DNA of 64,000 nt from Mercurialis annua (taxonomy: Eukaryota > Streptophyta > Magnoliopsida > Malpighiales > Euphorbiaceae), in NCBI RefSeq assembly GCF_937616625.2, contig NC_065576.1:3660501-3724500 (forward strand), in the 5' to 3' direction. The notes under the pieces were generated by a model. The model was not told where the DNA came from. It worked only from the letters and a program-made list of their open reading frames with translations, and ran no database searches. The position numbers were made by a program, and so were the translations under genes. Shown here one piece after another: positions 12,145 to 24,955 of this stretch. The first letter of the stretch is position 1; every line of letters begins with the position of its first letter.

Positions 12145-14640
12145 TCTAATTGATTTTTAATTTGAAATCAATTTGTATTTCTTTTTACTATATTGTGTGA
12201 TGTAACAATAAAAATATAAAAATAATTTTATTTTAAGCTATATTTTTTAAAAAAAATTAAAAAATGTAAATTATCACATCATGTGATATAATAGAATAGA
12301 GAAAAAATAATTAAATAACATTTTTCTTTTTTAAATACCTTAATTCAAATTGATATAATTTTATTTTATTTAGACTTACCCACCTAATGAAGTCAAACCT
12401 TTACATGTTGCTTCAATTCTAACTAAATGTTTTAGTTCATTAATTTGACATTTGATTTTCAGATGCAGCAATTTAACCAATTCAATAATTTATTTACCCA
12501 AAAGGCCACATTTTAAAAAAAATCAATCCAATTAATTAATTTAATATTTTCTAAAAGATAGTTATCAAAATCAAAATACATTTGATGAAATAAAAAAATT
12601 TGCTTTAAATTAAAAGATAAAAATATATCTTTTTGAATGAATAAACTTTCAAATTGAATAATTAACTATAAACTTGTCAAAAATATGCAAAATTAATGAT
12701 TTTTAAAGCTTTGACTAGAAATAAAATAATAGATAACGATAAAAATAAATTGTTTGATTAAACCTATATCTATTATCAATCCTTTTTAAAGATCATACGA
12801 TTTAAATAAAAGATTATAACTTATTAATAATATATAAACACATCTTGTAATATAAAAGTGTTATGTTAAATTTACTAATGAAGCTCTAAGGGGTAGTGTA
12901 GAAGCTAGGAAACTAATTTACAAGGTGTATTGTTAGTGTGTAAACTAATAAATTTAGTTGGTTTAATTTGATACTATAAAACAAATTATTTTTCGATTTG
13001 TTTATCTATTTTCAGATAAATGGTTGCGAAATACGCTCTAATTTTTGTTTTTTTTTTTACAAAAATATGCTCTTTTGTCAGATTATTGAAAAATGGCGAA
13101 TTTTTACAAAAATATTTAAAAAAAAAAGTATTTTTTTCAACAACAAAAAGTTAAAAAAAAAAACATAAAAAGTGTAACTTCCACTTTTCTTTTTTAGTTA
13201 AATTTTTAGTATAAATCGATTATGTATGATGAAAGATAATACAATAGTATTGCTATATAGAAGTTACTTGGAAACTACTAATGTGTGTGCAAGTGGGCAC
13301 ATGCTCAATTGGGTTATTAGGTTAATAGTACTTAATAGAATTGACATTGTAATCTAAGATCATAAGTTAATTATAATTAAGAAAGCCGTTAAGAAAGATT
13401 GAACAGTTGACCTGTATTACCGACCAAATGATCAAGGTTAAAATTCAATAAAAAATATTTTTTTCTTTATCAATGAACGAAAATCAAGGTCATCCTCACA
13501 TGATATTTCATTTTCTTTTTCATAATTAATTATAGAGCAAGTCTTTATATTCACGTTCCTCTTCTAAAATCTATTCCTAAATCTCACTATATTTTATAAG
13601 AATTGTTTATAAAATTCATTTATGGTTAGTACTAATTAGTACTAGTACTTCCACACCACGTGATTTTAGTCTGAGCAAATAGCCGTTTATAATCTCCTGT
13701 CAGATATTTAATTTAATTAAAACAACAATGCTACTCATATTAATTACAATGATAAAAGAAAAATATAATTTCTAACTCTCATATTTAATAACAATATTTT
13801 TACTATTAATTAAATTTGTTGAACCGTATTTATATATTTGAGACTATTAATTACTTTATATAATTTTATCTGAAAATCCAAGGACATATATAAATTAAAT
13901 TAGAATAAAGAATTATTTTAATTTTTAAATTTATGGACCAAACTCATATAAATTTAATTAATATGATCTATTTTAACAATTGATTTTATTATTTTTATAA
14001 TAAGATCAATTACATTCATTCTTATGTTTACAGAGTATATAAAAAAATACACGGGACGATATTTGTATTTTGACATTGGATGCCAACTTAATATAATCTA
14101 TATTTTCAATATTTTATACTAATTTCAATATGTTTGTATTGATTATTTTTACGATAATTTTAAGATAAATTAAATATTCAAGTAAAATTCAATCCGACTT
14201 TAAAAAATTTCACCCTTGCTTAATAATCATTGTATATCGAATTAATTTATAGGAAAGCATCTCATAAATTAACATAAGGCATATGGATAAAGAGACGTTA
14301 AAATCCAGGTGCCGGCCGTTAACTTAATTTCCAAACATGAGGGATTCGTTCCTGAACAGCCGATCGCACCTATTCCTGTCTTCATCAATCCAGACATTAG
14401 GATTGATGCATATGCATGATATTGATGGACCCATCCAGCTTCTTTGGATTTAATCCTTTTAATTGATGCTTTTCCAATTTCACTCTTATGTCTTTAAATT
14501 TTTAAACCTTGTTTAATCCAACAATAACTAAATGTTAATCAAATCCTTTTTCACAGTTTGTCTCTTATTTATCTCCTTTAATTTGCATTCTAAATTTGGT
14601 AATTTGACACATGGAGATGTTTTATCACATGACAACTACT
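12145..14640. other. AT-rich intergenic DNA
   Basis: The stretch is strongly AT-rich with poly-A/T tracts. I see no convincing gene, RNA gene or bounded element. Confidence 0.4.
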
Positions 14641-14763
14641 AAGAGAAAACATAGGACAAACTCATTTTAAAGCCCTTGTATTTTAATTTTTTTTACATTT
14701 CTAATCCTTTTCTGAGATTTTTTTTTATTTGGTCTTTAAATTTCATTAAATTTTAATTTAAAG

Positions 14764-15031
14764 TTTTAGGTTTTTGTTTTTTTGTTTTTTTTGTTTTTTT
14801 TTAACAAAGGCTAAAATTTCCATTAATAATAACGAAAATTACATGAACGGTTTCTCAACATACTAAGTCAACTATTCTAGAAAAAATGATGAGAGCTGTA
14901 AAAATACAGTCATCGACTAGGGCTAAATTAACCACCAAGAGTCACCAAATTTGTAAACTAAAACTAGATCTAATAATAAAATCTAGATTTATTGAACGTT
15001 CTAGGACAAACTCATTTTAGGTTTTTGTTTT
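14764..15031 (-). mobile_element. 5'-truncated LINE 3' end with 17-bp target duplication
   Basis: A T-rich run (about 14781-14802) followed by TTAACAAAGGCTAAAATTTC reads on the minus strand as a LINE 3' UTR ending ...GAAATTTTAGCCTTTGTTAA plus a poly-A tail. The 17-bp sequence TTTTAGGTTTTTGTTTT stands on both sides (14764-14780 and 15015-15031). The body is only about 200 bp and has no coding sequence. The right (5') junction carries a further 17-bp copy of nearby DNA (see findings). Confidence 0.65.
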
Positions 15032-16438
15032 GGACGGAAAAGAGATGTATATTGCACTCACTGTGAAATGCGCATGAGACCGAACATCGTCAAACTTGAA
15101 GAATGGTTGGATAAATAAAATTTAAAAATATAAGAGACTATTTAATGAAAATTAAAAAATGGACCAAATTAAAAGTAGGGACTTTTTATCAGTTCTTACA
15201 TGAAAATTGTATACTTAACGGCAATTGAGCGATACATTTACTAACTTTCATTCGTAAAAGACACATTAAATAAAAAATGAATAGCACAAAAACTTATTTA
15301 ATTATAAATTTTGATGAATAAAAATTTAAAATTACATGGATATTTTAGTGGGTTAAGCCGAAAAACATACCATTGTATAGAAAATTCATTACCAAATGTG
15401 TTGCCCTTGTTAGGCCAAAATCAAATTATAAGACAGATAATTTTTGAATTTTAAAATGGGTTCAGAAATAGATTGACTATAAAATATATTATGAAAACTA
15501 TTAATATTTTACAATTAAAATATCAAACAAATTTTTAATAAAATTATTAACGTGGACGCTTAAAAAATATATTATTGAAGTGCATATCACCGTTTCCTGA
15601 TAAGAGATTATTCAGCATTTAAATTATAAAAAATTGATAATGCATGTTATAAATTACCATAATAAAAAAGCTATGTTAAAATTATAAAATATATTAAGTT
15701 AGTGGTGGCTGCAACTTTTTTATATCTTAATTTTGATATTTGAATTCTTATATTTTTGCATCGGTCTTTTACTTTTTTTTTTTAAATGTATCAAACAAGT
15801 ATCGTTAGCCATTTTTCGGTCACTAGTATGTTAAAAGATAAAAATAAATCTCATTTTCACTTAGGTTTAAGCATAATATTAATAAAAAAAATGATGATGC
15901 GTGCAAGAATATTTATATATTAAAAATTAAAATGGTGATTCATATCAACTAATTTAAAAATTATATTTGGCCTTTTTAGTAGTTTCGTAATTGAAAAATG
16001 GTTAAAAATACCCATTTCATAATTTTTTTAAAAGTTGAAACTCTGATACAAAAAAACAAATCAGACACTATAATAGAAGATTAGAAAAGTTCAAACGCTG
16101 CTTGTGTAATTTATCCTCGATTTTATGATATAAAAAAGTTATTTCAAGTTAATTTTTTTACTTTTGGTAAAGAAATATATACTAGTTGAAATTAATATGT
16201 TTTAATTAACTTCCAACCATATATGAAATGAAAATATTAATTGAAGACCATTAGCTCGAGTAGCTCGTGAATCAATCAAGTATTATTGGAAAAAAATGAA
16301 GATGGGTTTTCTAATTTTTACAGGCCAAATATTAATGCTCTCACATGTTCATTCATTGACAAGAAATAATAACTTAATTAAAAGTTTATTTAAATATTAC
16401 AAACCATATAGCTACTTTTATTAAGACAAATCTTTGAT
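15032..16438. other. AT-rich intergenic DNA with a worn repeat
   Basis: No gene is supported. About 15715-16110 shares ordered words with 11100-11390 (AAATGTATCAAACAAGTA, CATTTTTCGGTCACTAGTA, AAGATAAAAATAAA). It is a second copy of that dispersed repeat. Confidence 0.4.
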
Positions 16439-16440
16439 AG

Positions 16441-16589
16441 AACTACTAAAAAACAGAAAATTACCGACGGAAATTTTTTGATTTAACGACGGATTTTAGC
16501 TTTTTACCAACGGAAAGCTTAATTTACCGACGGATTTCTGCCTTTAGCGACGGAAAAATCTGTTGCTAAAATGCAGTTTTCTAATAGTG
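16441..16589. mobile_element. Mini CACTA-like element remnant
   Basis: The right border ends TTTTCTAATAGTG, the inverse of CACTATTAGAAAA. The left border AACTACTAAAAAACAG differs from CACTACTA by one base. Between them are repeated words ACCGACGGAA, ACGACGGATTT, ACCAACGGAA, ACCGACGGATTT and AGCGACGGAAAAA. These are typical sub-terminal repeats of plant CACTA (En/Spm) elements. There is no matching 3-bp target duplication, so it is probably old. Length is about 149 bp. Confidence 0.6.
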
Positions 16590-16738
16590 GAATTGGAGTA
16601 CTTTTCCGTTTCTTGATAGTTCATGCTTTTTTTGAATTGATATTCGAAGTTATTGTTCTGACTAATTCAGACTGGAAACGAATAAAATTTTCTAAATATT
16701 TTTTTAAAAAAACTACTCTATATACATCGCTTGAAACC

Positions 16739-17203
16739 TAAGAAGCACGGAAACTTCGATAAAGTTGCGTTTCCCGTTTCGGAAACGTTTCGGAAACCGG
16801 AAACTCTTGGACACCCGTACGAAACGTTTCGGGCCGTTTCTGTAAATAATAAAAATTAAAATTTGTAAAAAATTTAAAATTATTACCCACAAATAAAAAA
16901 ATCTAACTAGTTACCCATAAATTTTACATTCGCATTGCCCACAATACAACAAATATACTTATTTGTGTTGAATTGTATTATATTTTTCATATATTTTTAA
17001 AATTTTAAATATTTAGTACATTAAATTGAATTATTTTGTTAATTATCATAAATATTTAAATAATATTTTTATAAATATATCCCTAAATTTTTGTTATTTA
17101 CACGTTTCCCCCACGTTTCGTGTCCTTCATTTTGAAAAACTTTCGTTTCCCCGTGTCCGTTTCGTATCGTTTCCGTTTCCCGTTTCCGTTTCCGTGCTAC
17201 TTA
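16739..17203. mobile_element. MULE-type MITE, TAAGNAGCACGGAAAC family
   Basis: The 465-bp element starts TAAGAAGCACGGAAAC and ends with the inverse of TAAGTAGCACGGAAAC. A perfect 10-bp duplication GCTTGAAACC stands on both sides (16729-16738 and 17204-17213). Sub-terminal regions are packed with CGTTTC/GAAACG words on both arms. The centre is AT-rich with no ORF. Confidence 0.85.
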
Positions 17204-17577
17204 GCTTGAAACCAAAACTTTTGATGAAAAAATAATAATTTTGTTACTCTATCACAACCCAACTAATTAGTATTATTTTTGTTGGGCAAATTTTAGTTTT
17301 TCCTATAAGATTCCTTAGCAAAATAGTGAATAAATAACTAATTTCAACAACAAACTATTTTTGTGTAATTGCAACAGTATAATAACTAAAACTAAATAGG
17401 AAAAACAAAAGCCAAATACAAAATTTATTTTATAAAATCAAAGGCTATATTGAAATATCGTCACACTATTACTAAAATTATTGTTTCTTTTTCTGAAATT
17501 TACTAAGATTATTAATAACTATAACTATCAAACGAGTAATTCTTAAGTTAATGAAGTTCATCGTATAGAATTATAAA

Positions 17578-18027
17578 GGCTTAGGGTCTGAAAAACTACC
17601 GACCTTTCAATTTTTTTTCAATTGCACCCTCACCTTGTAATTTCTTCAATAGCACCCTATTTTGTATTTTTGGCTTTCAATAGCACCCCGACCTTGTAAA
17701 ATAGTCAATTTTACCCTATTTTATATTTTTGACTTTCAATAGCACCATAAATTATCAAATTAAACTCATTTATCGAAGACTTATTTGAACTTTTTTTAAA
17801 TTAAAAAACTTGTTTAAAATGTTCAAGTAGAAAAAAGTATGATTTCACCTTTAAATTTAGTTTTTTTGAACTTTTTAATCCTTATAGTAATCAAATCATC
17901 TAATTTTTTTATTTTAGAGTGCTATTGAAAGTCAAAAATACAAAATAGGGTGCTATTGAAAAAATTACAAGGTGAGGGTGCTATTGAATTTTTTTTGAAA
18001 GATCAGTAGTTTTTTAGACCTTAAGCC
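17578..18027. mobile_element. MULE-type MITE, GGCYTAA family, copy 3
   Basis: The 450-bp element starts GGCTTAGGGTCTGAAAAAC and ends GTTTTTTAGACCTTAAGCC. It is flanked by a perfect 9-bp duplication AATTATAAA (17569-17577 and 18028-18036). The arms repeat AATAGCACCCTATTTTGTAT and ACCTTGTAA words, with the inverse on the other side. It has no ORF. Confidence 0.85.
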
Positions 18028-18036
18028 AATTATAAA

Positions 18037-19500
18037 CTATCCATAAACACACACCACGATCAATCTAATTTCTCATTGTATTTATTCTTCTATATGACAT
18101 GAAATTTTCACCGCACTTGCTGTTTAACACCTGCACCATTATATTTTCCTCCCTCGCAATAGAATAAAAAGATACTGTAATAATCTACATAAAAGTGCAT
18201 GCTTTTGGACCCTAATTAATACTTACTAAGCATAATTGGACACCGAAAACAGATGTGGAAAGGAATGTTACCTTTGCTAATCTTGTAGTGTGGAAATCCT
18301 ACGATTTTCTTTATCAACTTTAAAACAAAAATAATCTTATTATTCTTTTCTTTGCAAAAATTAAAAGAATAAATTTTCAAAAAAATATATGAACTCTTTA
18401 GCTTAGTTGAAAAGAAAATTATATTTCTATCACTAGATTATACATATGGGATAGAAGACAAGATTAATTATACAAATTTGTTGATGGACATTAATACACA
18501 TTACTATATAATAAAGCAAATGAGAAAACAAAATCATAAAGTGATCAACGTTAACATACAACAATGTGGTATTATGATTATGTGCTCAACTTTACAATCC
18601 TGCCAACAAATTACATAATTTGTTATGGGCCATGGATTGTTCATACCACAAGCAAAAGCATATAATCAAAAAGTTAAACACTATTTGTTAATCACTTAAT
18701 TTATATTCCATAACAAAAAAAACTAACGAAATCCAATGCGAAATTCCAACTAAAAACATTTAGTAACTTTTAAAATTAAAATTAATAAATTATGTTGTAC
18801 TTCAAACTACAAACAATTAATAATTTATATTTTAAAGTATGAAAATTAAAATTAAAACTATAAGATACACTAAATTTTATAACCTATTTCACAACTAATT
18901 CTTTCTTTTCTGCCACTATAATGTCCAATTAAGAAAAAAATAACATTCATACAATACATAAAATTAGTTATTTACGCATTTTTAATTTTATAAATATTAG
19001 GTCCATTTACGAAAATGAAATGTATGTACTCCACAAGCTGTTAGTATGACTGTAATATTTTTTTAATTTTTTTTATATTAACTTTTATTTTAAATTGAGT
19101 GTCTACATTTTTTGTTGAATTAAGTTTCTCAATCGGTTTATTTTCGTTCTAACTCGACACTATTAGCATTTTTTATGACGCAAAATCTTAATATCTACGA
19201 AATTAAAAGTGTAAGGATTCAATTTTATATAAATTATAACATAGGGATCCAATTCAAAAAAAGATGACAATGCAGGATCCAAACATGCATTTTTGCCAAT
19301 ATTAAAATTAAACCGTATTATCCAAATTACTATTTCTGGAGCGGTATCAAATTCCCATAATTGACCCACACAACAAAAATCTCTAAAGAAAATAGCCGTT
19401 GTTTCACTGTATTTAACCAACTTGACCATGTAATAATTAATTAAATTAGACAGCAAGGTTAATTAAGTCAATTTGACACTTAAGTTAAAAAATCTTAGCC
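18037..19500. other. AT-rich upstream region of the SMI1-like gene
   Basis: No gene is supported. Small ORFs here have no recognisable domains. The last part (from about 19440) leads into the promoter of the gene at 19680. Confidence 0.4.
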
Positions 19501-19530
19501 AGTGGGCTCCACTATTAAGCCTAAGATGCA

Positions 19531-19540
19531 ATATAAATAC
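19531..19540 (+). promoter_or_regulatory. TATA box of SMI1/KNR4-like gene
   Basis: ATATAAATAC lies about 145 bp upstream of the ATG at 19680. It is followed by a pyrimidine-rich leader (CTCTCCTACCCTTCCCTTCC), the usual look of a plant core promoter and 5' UTR. The position of transcription start is inferred. Confidence 0.55.
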
Positions 19541-19679
19541 CTCTCCTACCCTTCCCTTCCCGTCTCTGCACACTTTCAAAAAGCTCACTGCTCTCAACAT
19601 TTCTCCCATTTTCACTTCACATTCATTCAATTTTTTCTCAACGCTTCAAAATCTCAAAAACTATAACAAATAAACCAAA

Positions 19680-20879
19680 ATGGTCGATGTGGACCGGAGA
19701 ATGACCGGCCTAAACCCGGCTCATATTGCCGGTCTACGCCGTCTCTCAGCTAGAGCTGCCGCAGCTCCGTCAACTGCACCTCTTCGTAACGGTTTAATTT
19801 CTTTCACTACTCTAGCTGATAAAGTCATTACCCATTTACGTAACTCGGGTATCCAAGTCCAACCGGGTCTTTCCGACGCTGAATTCGCACGCGCCGAAGC
19901 TGAATTTGGCTTCGCTTTCCCTCCCGATCTTCGCGCGGTTCTTTCCGCTGGTTTACCCGTTGGACCCGGTTTTCCTGATTGGCGATCCACGGGCGCCCGG
20001 CTCCATCTTCGTGCTTCTCTTGATCTTCCTATCGCTGCTATTTCGTTTCAGATTGCGAGGAATACTCTGTGGTCTAAATCTTGGGGCCCGAGACCGTCCG
20101 ACCCGGAAAAGGCGTTGCGGGTTGCGAGAAATGCGCTGAAAAAAGCTCCGCTTTTGATACCTGTTTTTAACCATTGTTACATTCCTTGTCACCCTTGTTT
20201 AGCGGGTAACCCGATATTCTTCGTCGATGAGAATCGGATCTTTTGTTGCGGGTTGGATCTATCTGATTTTTTCGACCGGGAATCTCTCTTCCGAAGCTCC
20301 GAAGATGATCCAGTTATTTTGAAGAAACAAAGATCCGTCAGTGAGAAATCAGCTGGGTCATCCATAAATTATTCCCGCAGGAGTTTGGATACGGGTATAT
20401 CATCCGGGTCGAGAACGCCCCGATGGGTTGAGTTTTGGAGCGACGCCGCTATTGATCGGAGGAAGAGAAACTCAGCGTCGTCTTCATCGGGGTCATCTTC
20501 GCCGGAGCGGTTTTTTGATATACCGTCAAGGTCCAAGATGCCTAAATGGGTGGGCGATTATATAGAGCAAATAGGATCCGTTTTAAGAGAAGGCGGGTGG
20601 TGTGAGACGGATATAACAGAAATAGTACACGTGTCAGCTTCCGGTTTCTTTGAAGGTGAAATGATTATGTTGGATAATCAAGCGGTACTGGACGGTTTGT
20701 TGTTAAAAACGGATCGGTTTTCGGATTCACTTCGCAAAGCTGGGTGGAGCTCCGAAGAAGTATCGGATGCATTAGGGTTTAATTTTCGACCGGAGAAGGA
20801 AAGAAAATCAGTGAAGAAACTGTCACCTGAACTTGTTGAGAAAATAGGGAGACTGGCGCAATCGGTTTCCCGGTCATAA
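19680..20879 (+). CDS. SMI1/KNR4-like (SUKH) domain protein, At5g67020/At3g50340 type
   Basis: This intronless ORF of 399 aa is much richer in G+C than its surroundings. The start context is AAAATGGTC, and the protein begins [20 protein letters not shown]. Residues about 58-140 ([20 protein letters not shown], then [18 protein letters not shown]) are the typical SMI1/KNR4 fold entry: an acidic helix followed by [17 protein letters not shown] Cys-rich segment [18 protein letters not shown] follows (about 165-185). Then come a Ser-rich linker (about 210-280) and a conserved C-terminal helical part ending [16 protein letters not shown]. No signal peptide or membrane segment is seen. The biochemical role of the plant family is unknown to me; yeast relatives work in cell-wall regulation. 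From memory the Arabidopsis homologue sits next to ZEP, as here. Confidence 0.85.
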   Translation: MVDVDRRMTGLNPAHIAGLRRLSARAAAAPSTAPLRNGLISFTTLADKVITHLRNSGIQVQPGLSDAEFARAEAEFGFAFPPDLRAVLSAGLPVGPGFPDWRSTGARLHLRASLDLPIAAISFQIARNTLWSKSWGPRPSDPEKALRVARNALKKAPLLIPVFNHCYIPCHPCLAGNPIFFVDENRIFCCGLDLSDFFDRESLFRSSEDDPVILKKQRSVSEKSAGSSINYSRRSLDTGISSGSRTPRWVEFWSDAAIDRRKRNSASSSSGSSSPERFFDIPSRSKMPKWVGDYIEQIGSVLREGGWCETDITEIVHVSASGFFEGEMIMLDNQAVLDGLLLKTDRFSDSLRKAGWSSEEVSDALGFNFRPEKERKSVKKLSPELVEKIGRLAQSVSRS

Positions 20880-23800
20880 TAACTCTTGCATTTTCCGTGT
20901 AGTGTAAAACTAAAAACCAAAAACGTTGGGTAACGCGTTGTACTATGAAACAAAGCTTATAAATGAAAATGACTTAGAGAAACTAAAACAAAATTGAAAT
21001 TATTTTGTAAGTGTGGTATGTTTTCATAAAATTACTCATTTTACATAGATTTGCTAAATTCTTTAATACTTGTGTTTGTCCTAAACTGCCTATCAATTTG
21101 GGACGGAGGGAGTACAATATAGTTTTTTTTAATTTTATTTTGTCAAATCTTTTTTTTAATTTATTTACACTCGTTTATATAATAAGCTCTTAATTTGTTG
21201 AAAGTGAGTTATGTACTTGTTGCTTTTTGTGGGAATTCGGCAACAATTACAAACACATATTTTAGAGATAAATTGTCTATTTTACACCATCCAATCCATT
21301 TTATATTTTTTCTTTTGTTACTTTCCAGTCCATTTTAGTTTTTTTTAAAGAATCTGTATAAAGATTAAGAAATATAATTAATGGATGTATAAAATACAAT
21401 AGTGTCTTTATAATAATTCTCTCAATCATGAATAAGTTTTAGTACATTTTAAAAGTCGCGCATAATAAATAAGGATATATAGAAAAAAATGCATTAATAA
21501 ACATAAGACGTTAACAAATTTAAAACAATTTTTTAAAATGTCAATTAAATATAAAAAGAAAAGAGTATTACTTTTTTCTTTTAGCGCTCGACTATTTCAA
21601 TTCTGGACTATAAACTCAGCCGTGGGACAAAGCATATAAATGAAAGTCTCTTAGAAGAAGTAAAACAAGCTTGAAAAGAAGTAAAACAAGCATGAAATTA
21701 CAATTTTTGTTTATATGTAAAAATAATCACAACTATAGTTTTTTTTTTTTATTTACTGTGTATTTGTAGTAATTAAATCATTACATTTACAGCTCATATT
21801 AATTGTTTAATTTAGTTTTCGTTGTGATCGGAGCATAACTGGCTCGGCTTTCTAAAATAGAAGCAGCGCACGTGTGGAACTTTTTGAAGAAAGAGAGCCG
21901 TTGTTGGGTCCTGCTCTTGTGCTTTTAGACAGCGTCGTTTGCATCTAAAAAAAGTGTCGTTTTGTTGGTGTTTTTTGTTTGGCTTCAAGCCAGTTTAAAG
22001 AAGAAATAAAGGTATCGGTTGGTTCAAACTTCAAATGGAGCTTTTGCTGATTTTGCCTTCTTTTTTCAACTTGGTGTTGTGTCATATCTAGGGAAAGAAA
22101 ATTAAGAAGACAAAATATTTAAATTATAAAGAAAGGAGATGTCTTTATATCAATGAAGAATTATACCATCAATGTCTTAACTATTAATTATTTTAATTTT
22201 TTTAAAACTATAGACATTCAATTACTATTTAATTGATAAAATGACATACATACACTTAATCATTTTAATTAAATATTCGACAAAAAAGTGTAATTAAATA
22301 TATCCAAAGAAACAAAAACCACTAAAAACAATAAACTAGTATATAATTAAATAAAACTAAGTATGATTACTTATTTATTATAACTAAATTTATTTTATCT
22401 AAATAAATAATTTTTTAAATATTTGTACTAATTTAAATTTTTTATCAATTTTAAAACGGAAATTACCGATTTAGCATCTAAAATTTATATTTTGTTTTAA
22501 TTATAAAAATATATCAACCGAGTGTTTTTATTCATTTTTTAATCACTGATTTAACAATAAAATCTAATATATCTTTTAAATTTATGAATATGTTCTGGAA
22601 TTTTAATTTATTTTTGATAAGATTGTAATTTATAAAATACAAGTATAATTGCACATTACAATTTTAAAAAAATTGATTTAAATTGTTATTAAATAAATGA
22701 GTCATCGGAATTTGGAATAATAGATATTGGATTTCCAGAGAAAAACCTGACACAGAAAAGGAAAGGGAAAAGAAAAGCAAGCTACTCACCGTTTAGCTTT
22801 TAAGAGACAAATCAAAGAGAAAGGGGTGGCATTTTTGTAATTTCTTGTAAATTTGGAAGCCAGTGCGGGTATAATATAATAGGTAGGGACCCAAATGAAA
22901 ACACAGAGATTTTTTGCAGCCGTACATGAGATGGCCTTATTCACACACCATCCTTGATTCTGTCAATGGTGCTGAAATATAAGTGAATCGAACCGGCCGG
23001 ATATTGACGCGTTCGATTCTTTCGTAAAAGCAAAAATACATTTCTTCCATTTTAAGTTAAAAATCATAAAAAAATTATAACAAAAAGAAATTTTTAGGCC
23101 TTATTTTATTTAAACAAATTACTTTTAAATGTGAATGTTATAATTACACTGTCGTTTCCTAATTTAAAAATCAAATGATGGGGTCCTTCATTTTTATTGC
23201 ATTAATATTTATTCGTTCAATTTTGGTGTTTAAGTCAAAGAATTTAACTGCAAAATATAAAGTATAATTTAATTTTTAAATTAGAAACAAAATCTAATTA
23301 TTTAAGGACTTCAATTTAATTTTTAATATTTATTGACATTTAAAAAAAATATTTAGCTTTTAGAGTAAAATAAATAAAAATAACTAGCAAAAGTGTAAAG
23401 TTTATGAATTTGGAAGTAAGAAAGGTAAAAAATTTAAATTGGAATTATTAAGCCATTGAATCTCGTTATAAGAATAATTTTAAACTATGTACGTCAAAAA
23501 TAGATTAAAAAATCAGTTTTTTAATTTAGTTGATTAATATTAAAAATAAATAGAAAAATTATAATGTTAATAAAAATAAAAAATCATTAATTTTTAAATA
23601 AAAAAATGTACATTATGGTGGGTAATTTGCTCTTTTATTTTTAAATACTCGACTATAAAGTACCATTGAAGTTTTTGTTTTTGATTTTCATTTTGTGAAA
23701 GCATCTATAGGGCAGGAGTGGAGGAATTTCAAGAATTGGGTCATGGACTTCAACTTTTTATTTTTATTTGTATTATTGAAATTGGGTTCATCAAATTTGA

Positions 23801-24690
23801 AGCTAATAATGTTGTCTAATAATAGGTTAAACCTATTATTTCTTCATTCAATGGATTTTGATTAGATTAAATGTCATTATTTTATTTAGCTTTGCAAGTC
23901 TCTAAACTAGCACATCATGTTTTTGGTTCACATAGTTAGGTTTGTTGGGTTGTGTTAATTGCTTGGTTGTAACAAAAGATGTTCACTACCATGACCATTC
24001 ATTGTGTTCAAAAGCTAATCAGGAGTACAGATTAATTTTCTGTGTAATTTTCTGATTTAGATAATGTTTTTAGACAATATTATTCCATATAAGAAAAATC
24101 ATACCCATATAATCTCCGATCATTTAAATTTAATATTTTTAAAATCTTTACTGTTGAAAAGTATATCCGTATAATTTCTTATATTTAATATTATTTTAAC
24201 TTATACTAATTATGATAATTTCTTATTTATGATAGTTAATGATTAATTATGTTGAATAAATGAATGAATTATAGCTCAAATGATGCATGTGTTGGGCAGA
24301 ATATGTTAAAATTAGTGGCAAATTTAAAGTTTTTATATCCATATTTAATTTTTAATTCACCTATAATTTTCCGTCATCTAACCGTAAATACACTACAAAT
24401 TTATTTTTTAATTTTAAAAAGTCGTGATCTTGATTAGTTAGGGCTGAAGCCTAATCTAATTTAAGAATGGTTATGCCCCTAATTAAAGTCGTGGGATTAA
24501 TTTCTATCACAAACGCTAAAAAATTTACTTTTCTAATAATCAAAAGAACTATGTGGGATGAAAATGAAATGTATATCTTTTACCATCGGCATCCTATAAA
24601 AGAAAGAGGTACTTTGCTTAGGCTTCTAAATATATTTTTTGATGAATCAAATCCCAACCGAATTTGTATTTATTGGTGTTATACAATTGA
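20880..24690. other. Intergenic DNA without a supported gene
   Basis: Up to about 21000 this is the 3' UTR of the SMI1-like gene. Around 21840-22090 base composition is more even, with a G-box-like GCGCACGTGTGG and two GTCGTTT words. This could be a promoter or 5' leader, but no coding sequence follows. The rest is AT-rich and shows nothing I can define. Confidence 0.35.
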
Positions 24691-24713
24691 GAATAAAAGA
24701 AGAAATTATATGA

Positions 24714-24938
24714 CCCCAAGGCGTAGATGAGTTGTTAAGGCGCTCTTCTAGCTTAAGTGAGGTCGCGGGTTCGAACCGTACTCATGTATGCAGCTGTTTA
24801 AAACTTGGGGTCAGAGTCTTGCCTCCCGCAAGGGACCTACCCGGCTCGAGTGAGGATTAGTCTGAATGTGGAAGGCTTAAAGATGCCGTTTCATAGTTGG
24901 AACCCGTTTAGGACACCTCATGATCAGATTAAAAAAAG
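24714..24938 (+). mobile_element. SINE with perfect 17-bp target duplication
   Basis: The tRNA-derived head has an A-box-like GGCGTAGATGAG and a perfect B box GGTTCGAACC (24768-24777). A tRNA-unrelated body follows (GGGACCTACCCGGCTCGAGT, ACCCGTTTAGGACACCTCAT), then a short A-rich tail at 24929-24938. AAGAAGAAATTATATGA stands on both sides (24697-24713 and 24939-24955). The layout is that of Au-like plant SINEs. It has no ORF. The intact head and duplication argue for a fairly recent insertion. Confidence 0.9.
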
Positions 24939-24955
24939 AAGAAGAAATTATATGA

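Noticed and set aside
21101..21114. GGGACGGAGGGAGTA, the right end of a Stowaway-like element
   Set aside because: No partner end can be found to the left, so no element can be bounded.
24714..24780. tRNA gene suggested by GGTTCGAACC
   Set aside because: There is no cloverleaf fold and the match continues into a SINE body with target duplication.
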